Positions 22,374 to 29,449 of a stretch of DNA of 29,449 nt are shown piece after piece. The stretch covers positions 1 to 29,449 of the forward strand of contig DHHC01000034.1 of NCBI GenBank assembly GCA_002403095.1, given 5' to 3'. The position numbers were made by a program, and so were the translations under genes. Origin of the DNA: Leptolinea sp. UBA4782 (GTDB taxonomy: Bacteria; Chloroflexota; Anaerolineae; Anaerolineales; Anaerolineaceae). Positions within the stretch are counted from its first letter, which is position 1. Each line of letters opens with the position of its first letter. A model generated the notes under the pieces. That model was not told the origin of the DNA, made no database searches, and saw nothing but the letters and a program-made list of their open reading frames with translations.

Positions 22374-22401
22374 ATTATAAACGACAGAAACCCGGAATCA
22401 A
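22374..22401 (-). promoter_or_regulatory. Promoter of the CAP/LysM gene, possibly leaderless
   Basis: On the minus strand TTGATT (22396-22401), 16-bp spacer, TATAAT (22374-22379). The expected transcript start is about 22367, at the ATG itself. No ribosome binding site is visible. Confidence 0.55.
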
Positions 22402-22431
22402 CAAGGTGAATAATGTGTAAGCAAATCCCGG

Positions 22432-22465
22432 TTAAAACAAAAACCGCACCTATTTTCCGGTGCGG
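22432..22465 (-). terminator. Terminator of the CBS-domain gene
   Basis: On the minus strand CCGCACC and GGTGCGG (plus arms 22444-22450 and 22459-22465) form a 7-bp stem with an 8-base loop, followed by T5-G-T4. Confidence 0.85.
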
Positions 22466-22483
22466 CTGGTAAGAAGAAGGGAC

Positions 22484-22882
22484 TTACGATGCCATTGCTT
22501 CGGCAATGACCAGGAAATCGGTGGCAGAAACCATCCCGATTAATTCGCCGGTCTCATCATCCCGTACGGGAAGATGGCGGCTCTTCAAAGACATCATGAG
22601 CTTGGCGCAATCCTGGATACTGGCGGATTGGCTGATAGAAATGAGTGGTGAGGTCATAATATCCCTCACCTTCAGCTTGGATGGGTCACGATTCTGGGCG
22701 ATAATCTTGTCACATACATCAACCGTTGTCACAATCCCATATTCGGGATTGGTTTCGGTTTTCTTCACAACCAGGCTATTAATGTAGCGCCTGCGCATCA
22801 GGGACAATGCTTCTTTAACCGTTGCATCCGGGTCAATTTCAACGATCAACGTCATCATCCACTCACGAACAGTGAAATCCAT
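22484..22882 (-). CDS. CBS-domain pair protein
   Basis: A 132-residue soluble protein made of two CBS motifs and nothing else. The first runs from VREWMMTLIVEIDPDATVKEAL through VVKKTETNPEYGIVTTVDV; the second from VRDIMTSPLISISQSASIQD through LPVRDDETGELIGMVSATD. CBS pairs bind adenosine nucleotides and regulate partner proteins; no partner is visible. The ATG at 22882 has GGAGG five bases upstream; an in-frame ATG further upstream is inside the leader. It has its own promoter (22931-22959) and terminator. Confidence 0.85.
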   Translation of the reverse strand: MDFTVREWMMTLIVEIDPDATVKEALSLMRRRYINSLVVKKTETNPEYGIVTTVDVCDKIIAQNRDPSKLKVRDIMTSPLISISQSASIQDCAKLMMSLKSRHLPVRDDETGELIGMVSATDFLVIAEAMAS

Positions 22883-22930
22883 TGCATCCTCCGGGTGATT
22901 TTTTTGGTTCATCTTGCCCAACCTTCTTGT

Positions 22931-22959
22931 ATTATAGTATTGCGGTAAAAGGAAAGCAA
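22931..22959 (-). promoter_or_regulatory. Promoter of the CBS-domain gene
   Basis: On the minus strand TTGCTT (22954-22959), a 17-bp spacer and a perfect TATAAT (22931-22936). It lies directly downstream of surE. Confidence 0.6.
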
Positions 22960-22975
22960 CCAGGTTAAACCTGGT
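22959..22975 (-). terminator. Inverted repeat at the surE stop codon
   Basis: ACCAGGTT, one central A, AACCTGGT: an 8-bp-arm near-perfect palindrome that overlaps the surE stop codon. On the minus strand it is followed by TGCTTTCCTTTT, an imperfect T-tract. It may be a weak terminator that overlaps the -35 of the CBS gene promoter by one base. Confidence 0.45.
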
Positions 22976-23747
22976 CATCTCCCAGCCAATCCCATTGTGC
23001 CAGCTGGTCGATCGCCTGGTGGGCGGTCAGGTCAAGCTGGATGGGGGTGATGGTGATATAGCCTTCCGCCAGGTCGCCGATATCGGTCCCGGGCTCTTGC
23101 ACCCCTGTCGGGGCATCCCCGCCGATCCAGTAATAAGGCTGCCCGCGCGGGTCTTCACGCTTGAGCAGGGCATCCTGGTAAATGCGCAAACCCTGGCGGG
23201 TGATGTGGAAGGTGTCCAGCTGTTCAAGCGGGCGGTAGGGGACATTCACATTGAGGATAATCTCCTTATCCAGCCCGTGCTTGATGGCAGCTTCCAACAC
23301 CTTGCTGCCAACCCAGGCTGCGCCGGTGTAATCAACCGGGCCTTCCAGGTCTCCGGGTGTATCCAGGGAGACTGCTATTGCAGGTACCCCCCAGATGCAG
23401 GCTTCCATAGCGGCGGTTACAGTGCCGGAGTAGGTGATATCATGCCCCAGGTTGGCGTTCGGGTTGATGCCCGAAACCACAAAATCCACCGGTTCCGGCA
23501 GCAGCCCGAGCATCACCAGGGAAACACAGTCGGAGGGAGCGCCATCGCAGGCATAAGCAGCGGTGTTGTCACACAGGGTGACCTGTTTCACGCGCAGGGG
23601 ACGGTGCAGGGTTTTGACATGCCCTGATGCAGACCAGTTATGGTCCGGCGCTACGATTGTAACCTTTCCGAGGGGCTGCAACGCTAAAGCCAGGGCAATC
23701 AAACCGGGCGCCTGGATGCCGTCATCGTTTGTTACCAGAATGTGCAT
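22965..23747 (-). CDS. surE: 5'/3'-nucleotidase SurE
   Basis: A 260-residue phosphatase that removes phosphate from nucleoside monophosphates and short polyphosphates. The metal site is in the N-terminal VTNDDGIQAPG (Asp8, Asp9) with SASGH and SGINPNANLGHDITYSGTV further on. Length is normal. GAGGTAATTGT precedes ATG 23747. It is upstream of the CBS gene, with which it may share partial readthrough. Confidence 0.93.
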   Translation of the reverse strand: MHILVTNDDGIQAPGLIALALALQPLGKVTIVAPDHNWSASGHVKTLHRPLRVKQVTLCDNTAAYACDGAPSDCVSLVMLGLLPEPVDFVVSGINPNANLGHDITYSGTVTAAMEACIWGVPAIAVSLDTPGDLEGPVDYTGAAWVGSKVLEAAIKHGLDKEIILNVNVPYRPLEQLDTFHITRQGLRIYQDALLKREDPRGQPYYWIGGDAPTGVQEPGTDIGDLAEGYITITPIQLDLTAHQAIDQLAQWDWLGDDQV

Positions 23748-23810
23748 ACAATTACCTCATTGCTTGTGTCGAGAATACATCAATCTTACCAGATTTCACC
23801 TTTCATGGTT

Positions 23811-24899
23811 CTATTGACCGGCAGCAGAATCTGGCAGGAGAATGTCTTTCCAGCCTTCCTGAAGGCTTCGAACAAGGGTAGCTTTCGCGGGCTCAGGCAA
23901 GTAGGCAGCCCTGGCAGCGTTCAGCATGCACTCGCCCACTTGCTTGCTGGAAAGACCGCAGCTGCTTACTGCCAGCGCTAATTCATCAGATAGTGTTGAC
24001 TGTTGAATAGCAGGATCATCTGTGTTCAGGGTTACTTGCAGCCCGGCTTTCAGCATTTCCTTGACCGGGTGGCTGCCCAAACTTTGGACCACCCCGCTCA
24101 AGACATTCGAAGTCAGACAAACCTCGAAGGGGATTTGCCTGCTGAGGGCTAGCGATACTGTTTCAGGCGATTCAAGGACCCGAACTCCATGCCCGATCCG
24201 GTCTGCCTGGAATTCCAGCATAGCCGCCTGGATATTCTCTGCTGGTCCCCACTCCCCGGCATGTATACTCACCCCAAGACCGGATTTCCTGGCTTTTTCA
24301 AACAGGGGGATAACCTCTCTCCCCGAATAATGCATTTCGTCGCCTGCCAGGTCAATACCACAATACCCGTCATCCTTCCGCTCAACAATAAGGTCTATAA
24401 ACCTGGCAGCTTCGACTAGGGATTCATGCCGGTTCATCAATGCCACCAGCTGCACTAGAATGCCGGTATCCTCCTCAGCCTTGTGTGATGCCTGCTGTAC
24501 CCAATCCAGCACCTGGGCGTATGTGCCTGCGCCTGCAGCAGTGAGGGCAGCCGGGGCTACGCGCAATTCCAGGTAAACTACTCCGTCAGCAGCAGCGTCC
24601 TCAATCACTTCCCTCGTGGTACGCTGGATGATCTCTCTGGATACATAAAAATGGCGCAGCGCCCCGAATTTGCTCAGGAAAACCTCCGCTGTATGTGCAT
24701 CATCCGGCTGCAGGGTCACCAATCGGGGCAGCTCATCCTTTCTGAAAGGCAAGCCCGGTATTTCAGCAGCCAGTTCAAGCAGGGTGCCTAACCGGATAGA
24801 CCCTTCACGATGGCGGTGCAGGTCGATTTTGGGCAGCTTGCGAAAGCGTTCCAGCAAACCGCGTGGTATCGCAGCGTTCAGAACAGTTTCGGTTAACAT
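23811..24899 (-). CDS. Adenosine deaminase family protein
   Basis: A 362-residue amidohydrolase. Metal ligands are His28 and His30 in KIDLHRHREGS, HAGE in SIHAGEWGPAEN, and the Asp pair in LNTDDP, with RIGHG between. The first motif reads HRHREGS where HLHLEGS or HLHLDGS is typical, so substrate preference may differ (adenosine, adenine or a modified nucleoside). No gene for a related step is next to it. The start has only a weak GGTGA. It is transcribed toward surE with a 63-base gap. Confidence 0.85.
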   Translation of the reverse strand: MLTETVLNAAIPRGLLERFRKLPKIDLHRHREGSIRLGTLLELAAEIPGLPFRKDELPRLVTLQPDDAHTAEVFLSKFGALRHFYVSREIIQRTTREVIEDAAADGVVYLELRVAPAALTAAGAGTYAQVLDWVQQASHKAEEDTGILVQLVALMNRHESLVEAARFIDLIVERKDDGYCGIDLAGDEMHYSGREVIPLFEKARKSGLGVSIHAGEWGPAENIQAAMLEFQADRIGHGVRVLESPETVSLALSRQIPFEVCLTSNVLSGVVQSLGSHPVKEMLKAGLQVTLNTDDPAIQQSTLSDELALAVSSCGLSSKQVGECMLNAARAAYLPEPAKATLVRSLQEGWKDILLPDSAAGQ

Positions 24900-25075
24900 A
24901 AATTCACCATGTGATCAAATAATCCTTGAACCTATACGAATAAAAGGATCTATTTCAGCATCAAATCCCTGGGTAAGTTTAACATACTGGTTAAGGGATA
25001 TCAAATAACCCTACCAGGATATCGAGATCAGGCATCAAGACAAGAATTGGGTGGATAAACTGGAACGGGTAATCT

Positions 25076-25102
25076 TTAAAAAAGCCTGGTCTTATTCCGG
25101 GC
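25076..25102 (-). terminator. Terminator after the HPPK-DHPS gene
   Basis: On the minus strand GCCCGG and CCAGGC (plus arms 25097-25102 and 25084-25089, with one G-T pair) form a 6-bp stem with a 7-base loop, followed directly by T6. Confidence 0.75.
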
Positions 25103-25115
25103 ATTTCTTTTCCTG

Positions 25116-26498
25116 CTACTTTCGGCGCACAATCGCATCTGTCATGCGAGCCACTTTTACCATCGCCGCCACATCATGTACCCGGATGATATCCACCCCC
25201 CTGCTGATCCCTACCGCTACTGTAGCAGCAGTGCCTTCCAGGCGCTGGTCCGGCGGGGCATCAAGCGTGTACCCGATGAACGACTTGCGCGAAGGTCCCA
25301 GAAGCACCGGGTACCCCAGCGCACAAATCTCATTCTGGCGGTTGAGTAGTTCCAGGTTCTGGTCCACCGTTTTCCCGAAACCGATGCCCGCATCCAGGAT
25401 GATGTGGTCTTTTGCAACACCAGCACCCAGGGCCAGGCTAACGCTTTCCAGAAGCTCCTGCCGGATCTCCCCCAGCAGGTCATCATACTTTGCCCCCACG
25501 TAGCGCCCCCCCAGCCGCAGGTCAAGGGTAGCATCATTAGGCTTGCTACGGTTGTGCATCAGGATGATGGGGGCACGATGGTCCGCCGCAACAGCAGCCA
25601 GGTCAGGATCCCCCCGCAGCGCCCAAACATCGTTGATCCAGTCTGCCCCGGCTTGCAGGGCGGCTTCAGCCACGCTGGCTTTATACGTATCGATTGACAG
25701 GATAACCGGCAAACCAAGCTGGCGCATCGCCCGGATGACCGGCACAACCCGCTGCATCTCTTCCTCAGCCTCCACCGGCTGCGACCCGGGGCGGGTACTT
25801 TCACCGCCAATATCCAGGATATCGGCGCCTTGCTGGATAAACCTGCAAGCCTGCTCAACCGCAGCCTTGACCGTGTCCGGCTGGCTGAGCAGCCCGTCAC
25901 CTGAAAAGCTGTCCGGCGTGACGTTGATGATTCCCATTACAAAAGTCCGGCTGCCCCATGCCAGTGGGTATTCAAGTTTTGTGCGTGAGTTCAGCACCTC
26001 TTGCGGGCAATCCGGCGTTGCTGCCTGGAAAAGCAAAACGCTGGAGGTATCGGTTTGCCTGGTCAGGTCATGCACGGTCTTGTGCAACACGGGATGAACA
26101 AATCCAGGGGCAATCTCATCCAGCGGCACCAGCACAAATGCACGTTCCGCCAGGCGCGGGTGTGGAATAACCAGGTCTGGAGTATCCATTACCACATTAC
26201 CGTAGAACAGGATATCCAGGTCAATGGTGCGCGGCCCGTTGCGGAATGTGGTTTCGCGCTTGAGTTCGGCTTCGATTTGTTTCAGGTGAACCAGGAGTTC
26301 CTGTGGTTCAAGATTGGTTTCCGCTGCCAGCGCCAAATTGAGAAACCTGGGCTGGTCGGTATACCCCCACGGCTCGGTTTCGTACACCGAAGAAAGCCCG
26401 CTGACTTGCACTTCCGGCGCAAGCAGCCGGACAGCCTCTTGCAGATTCTGCAGCCGGTCCCCCAGGTTGGAACCCAATCCCAGGTAAATTGCGGTCAT
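25116..26498 (-). CDS. folKP: Fused HPPK-DHPS folate enzyme
   Basis: A 460-residue fusion of two consecutive folate-pathway enzymes. Residues 1-160 are HPPK (FolK), with the start YLGLGSNLGDR and RTIDLDILFYG near residue 90. Residues from about 180 are dihydropteroate synthase (FolP), with MGIINVTPDSFSGDG, DIGGESTRPGS, SIDTYK, IGFGKT and GPSRKSFIG. The order matches the path from hydroxymethyl-dihydropterin to dihydropteroate; the fusion may channel the intermediate. A GAGAT site precedes ATG 26498. It starts two bases after the homoserine dehydrogenase gene ends, so the two are likely coupled. Confidence 0.94.
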   Translation of the reverse strand: MTAIYLGLGSNLGDRLQNLQEAVRLLAPEVQVSGLSSVYETEPWGYTDQPRFLNLALAAETNLEPQELLVHLKQIEAELKRETTFRNGPRTIDLDILFYGNVVMDTPDLVIPHPRLAERAFVLVPLDEIAPGFVHPVLHKTVHDLTRQTDTSSVLLFQAATPDCPQEVLNSRTKLEYPLAWGSRTFVMGIINVTPDSFSGDGLLSQPDTVKAAVEQACRFIQQGADILDIGGESTRPGSQPVEAEEEMQRVVPVIRAMRQLGLPVILSIDTYKASVAEAALQAGADWINDVWALRGDPDLAAVAADHRAPIILMHNRSKPNDATLDLRLGGRYVGAKYDDLLGEIRQELLESVSLALGAGVAKDHIILDAGIGFGKTVDQNLELLNRQNEICALGYPVLLGPSRKSFIGYTLDAPPDQRLEGTAATVAVGISRGVDIIRVHDVAAMVKVARMTDAIVRRK

Positions 26499-26500
26499 TG

Positions 26501-27532
26501 TTATCTCGGCTGGTAGATATTGAGCATATCCGCCAGCAGCCCAAAGGCAGTGGTTTCCGGTCCGGGGTCTGACTCAAGCACGCCCAAACCAGGCAGTACA
26601 TCCGTCTCGAAGACCACAAACGAACTGGTGCCGCTCACGCTGTACAGGGGCGAGCCTGAACTCACCCTTTCCGGTTTTACTGAAGCCTGAATGCTGCCAG
26701 CGGTGCGCCTGGCACGGCAGACCAGCTTCCAGCGCTCGCCTGCCTGTTTTGCTTCAGCCAGCATGGCAGGTGTGATGCTGCGGATGCCTTCACGTTCCAC
26801 ATCCTGCGGTTTGAGCGGGATACCCATCAGGACAGTCGATAACGCAGCCACTTTTATGGAAGCATCCCAACCGTCTATATCCCCGGATGGATCTGTTTCG
26901 GTAATACCGATGGATGCACCGTATTTAACTGCCTCATCCAGCGTTTCACCGCTTTCCATCCTCTCCAGCAACAGGTTGGTGCAGGAATTCAGGATGCCGG
27001 TGAAACCCAGCAGCTCAGCACCCGGCAGGGTGGAGCGGTGCAGCGAAAAGATCGGGGCTCCATCCATCACCGTGGATTCAAAACGGAATTGCTTTCCCAT
27101 TTTTCTTGCCAGTTGGGTCAGGTCATTAAATGCATGCACTACCGGGCCTTTGTTGGCGGTAACAGCATGCATCCCCTTTTCAAGCGCAGCCTGCAGGTGG
27201 CTGATAGCTGGCTGCCCGGTATCATAGTTTACCGGTGAATTTTCGAACAGGATATCCCCGGGACAAGCCTGGATGAACCCGAGCATATCAGCGGGTGTTT
27301 CACCTTTGTTGAGCACATCAAGGCTCATCCCGCTTTCCACCAGAGCAACAGCCCGGTCAACATCCACTCCCTGCGGATCGATTGCCATGCCGTGCCGGCC
27401 GGTGGCGATGCCGGTGATTTTCCATTCCATGCCATATTCCGAAGCTAGAAGCTTGCTTTTCCGCTGCAACAATCGGGCAAATGCCCTGCCCACATTGCCA
27501 AATCCAACCAGCACCAGCCTGACTTCATTCAT
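26501..27532 (-). CDS. hom: Homoserine dehydrogenase
   Basis: A 343-residue oxidoreductase that reduces aspartate semialdehyde to homoserine for threonine and methionine synthesis. The dinucleotide motif VGFGNVGRAF is at the N-terminus, with VTANKGP in the middle and the catalytic-domain signature DPSGDIDGWDASIK later. There is no C-terminal ACT domain, so feedback control through ACT is absent. ATG 27532 has GGAGG five bases upstream; the in-frame TTG at 27544 overlaps that site. It leads folKP by two bases. Confidence 0.92.
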   Translation of the reverse strand: MNEVRLVLVGFGNVGRAFARLLQRKSKLLASEYGMEWKITGIATGRHGMAIDPQGVDVDRAVALVESGMSLDVLNKGETPADMLGFIQACPGDILFENSPVNYDTGQPAISHLQAALEKGMHAVTANKGPVVHAFNDLTQLARKMGKQFRFESTVMDGAPIFSLHRSTLPGAELLGFTGILNSCTNLLLERMESGETLDEAVKYGASIGITETDPSGDIDGWDASIKVAALSTVLMGIPLKPQDVEREGIRSITPAMLAEAKQAGERWKLVCRARRTAGSIQASVKPERVSSGSPLYSVSGTSSFVVFETDVLPGLGVLESDPGPETTAFGLLADMLNIYQPR

Positions 27533-27555
27533 GTATTCCTCCAAGTTGTTGGGTA

Positions 27556-27561
27556 ATTATA
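27556..27561 (-). promoter_or_regulatory. Candidate -10 element for hom-folKP
   Basis: A perfect TATAAT on the minus strand 23 bases before the start codon. No clear -35 hexamer is seen at the usual spacing. Confidence 0.35.
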
Positions 27562-27568
27562 AAGGATG

Positions 27569-28324
27569 TTACACCGGGGGCCAGGGGAATGGGCGGCGGT
27601 CATCCGGGGGATATGGGAAAAGGGGGCTTTTCAGGTAAAGCTGGCAGCGTTTGCGCAGCGCTGTTATCTCACGAGCCCGGATGAGCCGGGAGAGTTCTAA
27701 GTATTGAGGGCTGTCTTTGATTAGGAGTCCATCCAGCCTGTAAATATCTTCCAGTAATGCCCAGGGAATTTCCTGGCCTGCGAAATCCCAGATGACTGTT
27801 CGCAGTTTCTCTTCCACGTGAAAACACAATCCATGGTCGATCCCCCACAGGTGATGCCGGTCATCAAAAAAGATATGGCCCGCCTTGCGGTCAGCATTAT
27901 TGACCAGCAGGTCAAACAATGCCATGGGTTTTAACTGCTGTTTCTCTTCGTCCGAAAAATGGAAGTAATGATGCTCAGGATTATGGTCAATGAATTGCTG
28001 CAGCGAGCCGGCCCCCAGCGGAGTCTTGCGGGTGCGGTAAATGCAGGGCGGCACAAGCTGCCAGCCCAGCCACTCGCTCACCAGGTAAGCCGCAGCCTCG
28101 CGCCTGGTCAGTGTCCCGACCGGAAAATCCCACAGTGGCTGTTCGCCTTTGCGCGGCTTATATACCACCCGCATGGAGTCACCTTCATACGCTAATTGCC
28201 CCAGGAAGGTGTAATTTGAACTATTTAAGAACTGCCCCTCCAGTTCGATGTTTCCATTCTGGAGGGCAGCCAAGACCTGCATAGTGCCGGGAAACAGCCC
28301 GGGGAGATCAGTGCTTGTGGCCAT
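27569..28324 (-). CDS. SCO1664-type protein (PI3/PI4-kinase-like)
   Basis: A 251-residue protein that resembles the SCO1664 family, whose members have a phosphatidylinositol 3/4-kinase-like fold. Catalytic-loop-like residues are in FDLLVNNADRKAGH and the metal-binding-like GIDHGLCF. The N-terminal lobe contains RVVYKPRKGEQPLWDFP. The substrate is unknown. The ATG at 28324 overlaps the 3' end of the DUF3090 gene by 17 bases, so translation is probably coupled; no ribosome binding site is visible. The pair is known to me from Actinobacteria. Confidence 0.75.
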   Translation of the reverse strand: MATSTDLPGLFPGTMQVLAALQNGNIELEGQFLNSSNYTFLGQLAYEGDSMRVVYKPRKGEQPLWDFPVGTLTRREAAAYLVSEWLGWQLVPPCIYRTRKTPLGAGSLQQFIDHNPEHHYFHFSDEEKQQLKPMALFDLLVNNADRKAGHIFFDDRHHLWGIDHGLCFHVEEKLRTVIWDFAGQEIPWALLEDIYRLDGLLIKDSPQYLELSRLIRAREITALRKRCQLYLKSPLFPYPPDDRRPFPWPPV

Positions 28325-28832
28325 TTTTCTTGGGGCAGAGATGATCCTTTTCCATGGGCTCATTACAGTACGGGCAAATGGGACGCCCGCGGTTCACCAG
28401 TTCCATAGACCAGGTGCTTAAAGCAGCCAGCTGCCGGGGGGTGCAGCGCAAGGCGATTTTGCGGGCATTTTCGGCTGTCACCTCGCCAAAAAGGACTTCC
28501 TGCAGAACCAGCACGATCTTCTGATCGTCTTCCTCAAATGCCAGCCCCATCTCACCCACCCGGAACAGCGGATCTACAGGCGGCTGGATGTGCATACCCT
28601 CTTCGTCAAACTCAAAATCCTTTTCGTCCACGATGGTCTTCTTTTTCGAGACCTCAGAGAGCAGCCTGGCAATCGCAACCGAAAGTGATTCAACCTGCAC
28701 TTTTTCCAAGATGAAGGTCAAGGCCTGATTTTCGTCTTTTGCCTGTAAAAAGAAGACGCGCTGCCCCGGTTCTCCAATGGCATCGATGGTAATCGTATTC
28801 ACGTGATAAAAGGGTACATTCTGTTCGGACAT
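28308..28832 (-). CDS. DUF3090-family protein
   Basis: A 174-residue protein of the DUF3090 family. Its C-terminal metal-binding-like tail C-P-Y-C-x9-C-P-x2-N-G-H is characteristic. The body has VFFLQAKDENQ and a FEEDDQKIVLVLQEV segment. The function is not established. GAGG eight bases before the ATG sets the start. It is coupled to the SCO1664-type gene, a pairing also found in Actinobacteria, often together with a histidine-phosphatase gene that is not here. Confidence 0.85.
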   Translation of the reverse strand: MSEQNVPFYHVNTITIDAIGEPGQRVFFLQAKDENQALTFILEKVQVESLSVAIARLLSEVSKKKTIVDEKDFEFDEEGMHIQPPVDPLFRVGEMGLAFEEDDQKIVLVLQEVLFGEVTAENARKIALRCTPRQLAALSTWSMELVNRGRPICPYCNEPMEKDHLCPKKNGHKH

Positions 28833-28883
28833 TTGTTTTTCCTCAGTAATTGGTTGGCTGCATTGTACCAGTTTACCTGGTTC

Positions 28884-29449
28884 TCATTCAACTCCGGCAG
28901 TTTCCTGCAGGGTCATTTCTGCCCAGCTGACCTTATGCACCGGCCAGGATTGTGACAGGATGCGGGAAACCGCCTGTGTTAGCTGCTGCCTAGAAGCGCT
29001 GGTGTACATATGAATTTCCGCTGGTCCATCCCCTTTGTCTACTAATCCTTGCTGATCCAGGATCCTGACAGTCTGGCGGGCAACCGCTGGCGAGGGGTCG
29101 ATCACTTCCACACCCGGACCTGCAATCTGCCGGATCGTTTCCAGTGCGAAGGGGTAATGGGTGCAGCCCAGCACAATTGTATCCACTTGCTGTTCCAGCA
29201 TAGGCTGGATAGCTTCCTTTAGAATCCGGCGCGCTTTTCTGCCCTCAGCCCGACCGTTCTCTATTTCCTCTACCAGCCCCGGGCAGGTTGCCTTTAAAAT
29301 TGTCACTCCTTGCGCAAAGCGCTCCACTACTGAAGCGAACAACTCGCCCTGGAAGGTGGCAGGCGTTGCCAGCACCCCCACCACACCGGAATGGGTAAGG
29401 CTGGCTGCGGGCTTGACCGCCGGTTCCATTCCCACAAAGGGAACGCCGG
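28884..29449 (-). CDS. murI: Glutamate racemase, N-terminus outside window
   Basis: The C-terminal part (about 188 residues) of glutamate racemase, which supplies D-glutamate for peptidoglycan. The second catalytic cysteine is in LGCTHYPF; GMEPAVKPA and GVLATPATF are family blocks. The reading frame is open through the window edge (GVPFVGMEP at 29436-29449 in the minus strand), so the true start and the first catalytic cysteine lie beyond 29449. The 51-base gap to the DUF3090 gene may hold its promoter. Confidence 0.9.
   Translation of the reverse strand, partial: GVPFVGMEPAVKPAASLTHSGVVGVLATPATFQGELFASVVERFAQGVTILKATCPGLVEEIENGRAEGRKARRILKEAIQPMLEQQVDTIVLGCTHYPFALETIRQIAGPGVEVIDPSPAVARQTVRILDQQGLVDKGDGPAEIHMYTSASRQQLTQAVSRILSQSWPVHKVSWAEMTLQETAGVE

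Overview
The window looks like a chromosomal segment of an anaerobic bacterium of the Chloroflexota, most likely class Anaerolineae. This is an inference from gene content: a CAP/LysM surface protein with a Pro/Thr-rich stalk, a run of LiaF/PspC-type envelope proteins, a SCO1664-type kinase-fold gene next to a DUF3090 gene, a HPPK-DHPS fusion, and an Isp-type [NiFe] hydrogenase. No 16S gene or other phylogenetic marker is present. Genes are tightly packed and most starts have a clear AGGAGG-like ribosome binding site. I see no insertion sequence, CRISPR array, tRNA or rRNA.

Layout. (1) 89-5584: housekeeping genes: nicotinate phosphoribosyltransferase (minus strand), a metallo-beta-lactamase-fold protein that has lost its metal ligands, a small alpha/beta protein, MutY with a near-complete Nudix box, protein-L-isoaspartate methyltransferase, and three small or membrane proteins of unknown role. 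A 12-bp-stem bidirectional terminator closes this block. (2) 5739-10069, minus strand: a SIMPL-domain lipoprotein and a five-gene envelope-stress-like operon (DUF5668/LiaF-like proteins and PspC). (3) 10070-10523: a 454-bp divergent control region with back-to-back promoters and long, possibly structured leaders. (4) 10524-12227: cysK-cysE for cysteine synthesis, then a terminator. (5) 12382-21222: an eleven-gene plus-strand cluster, described below. (6) 21359-29449, minus strand: CAP/LysM protein, CBS protein, SurE, adenosine deaminase, HPPK-DHPS fusion, homoserine dehydrogenase, SCO1664-type protein, DUF3090 protein and a truncated glutamate racemase.

The most interesting region is 12382-21222. 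In order it holds: a PocR-type regulator with an excisionase-like DNA-binding head and six cysteines; TusA; DsrE2-like; a second DsrE-like protein; a GcvH-like single lipoyl-domain protein (LbpA-like); hydrogenase small subunit with Tat signal and C-terminal anchor; Isp1 (haem-b membrane protein); Isp2 (HdrD/DsrK-like iron-sulfur protein with one CCG motif); hydrogenase large subunit; hydrogenase maturation protease; and a lipoate-protein ligase. The order hynS-isp1-isp2-hynL-hynD is the known Isp-type (group 1e) [NiFe] hydrogenase arrangement. What is unusual is its placement between a sulfane-sulfur relay (TusA/DsrE/DsrE/LbpA) and a lipoate ligase, a set known from the sulfur-oxidising sHdr pathway, but here without the soluble sHdr complex. 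My working hypothesis is that periplasmic H2 oxidation drives electrons through Isp1 haems to Isp2, which reduces a cytoplasmic disulfide or persulfide carried on LbpA or TusA (or the reverse). This is inferred from gene order and motifs only.
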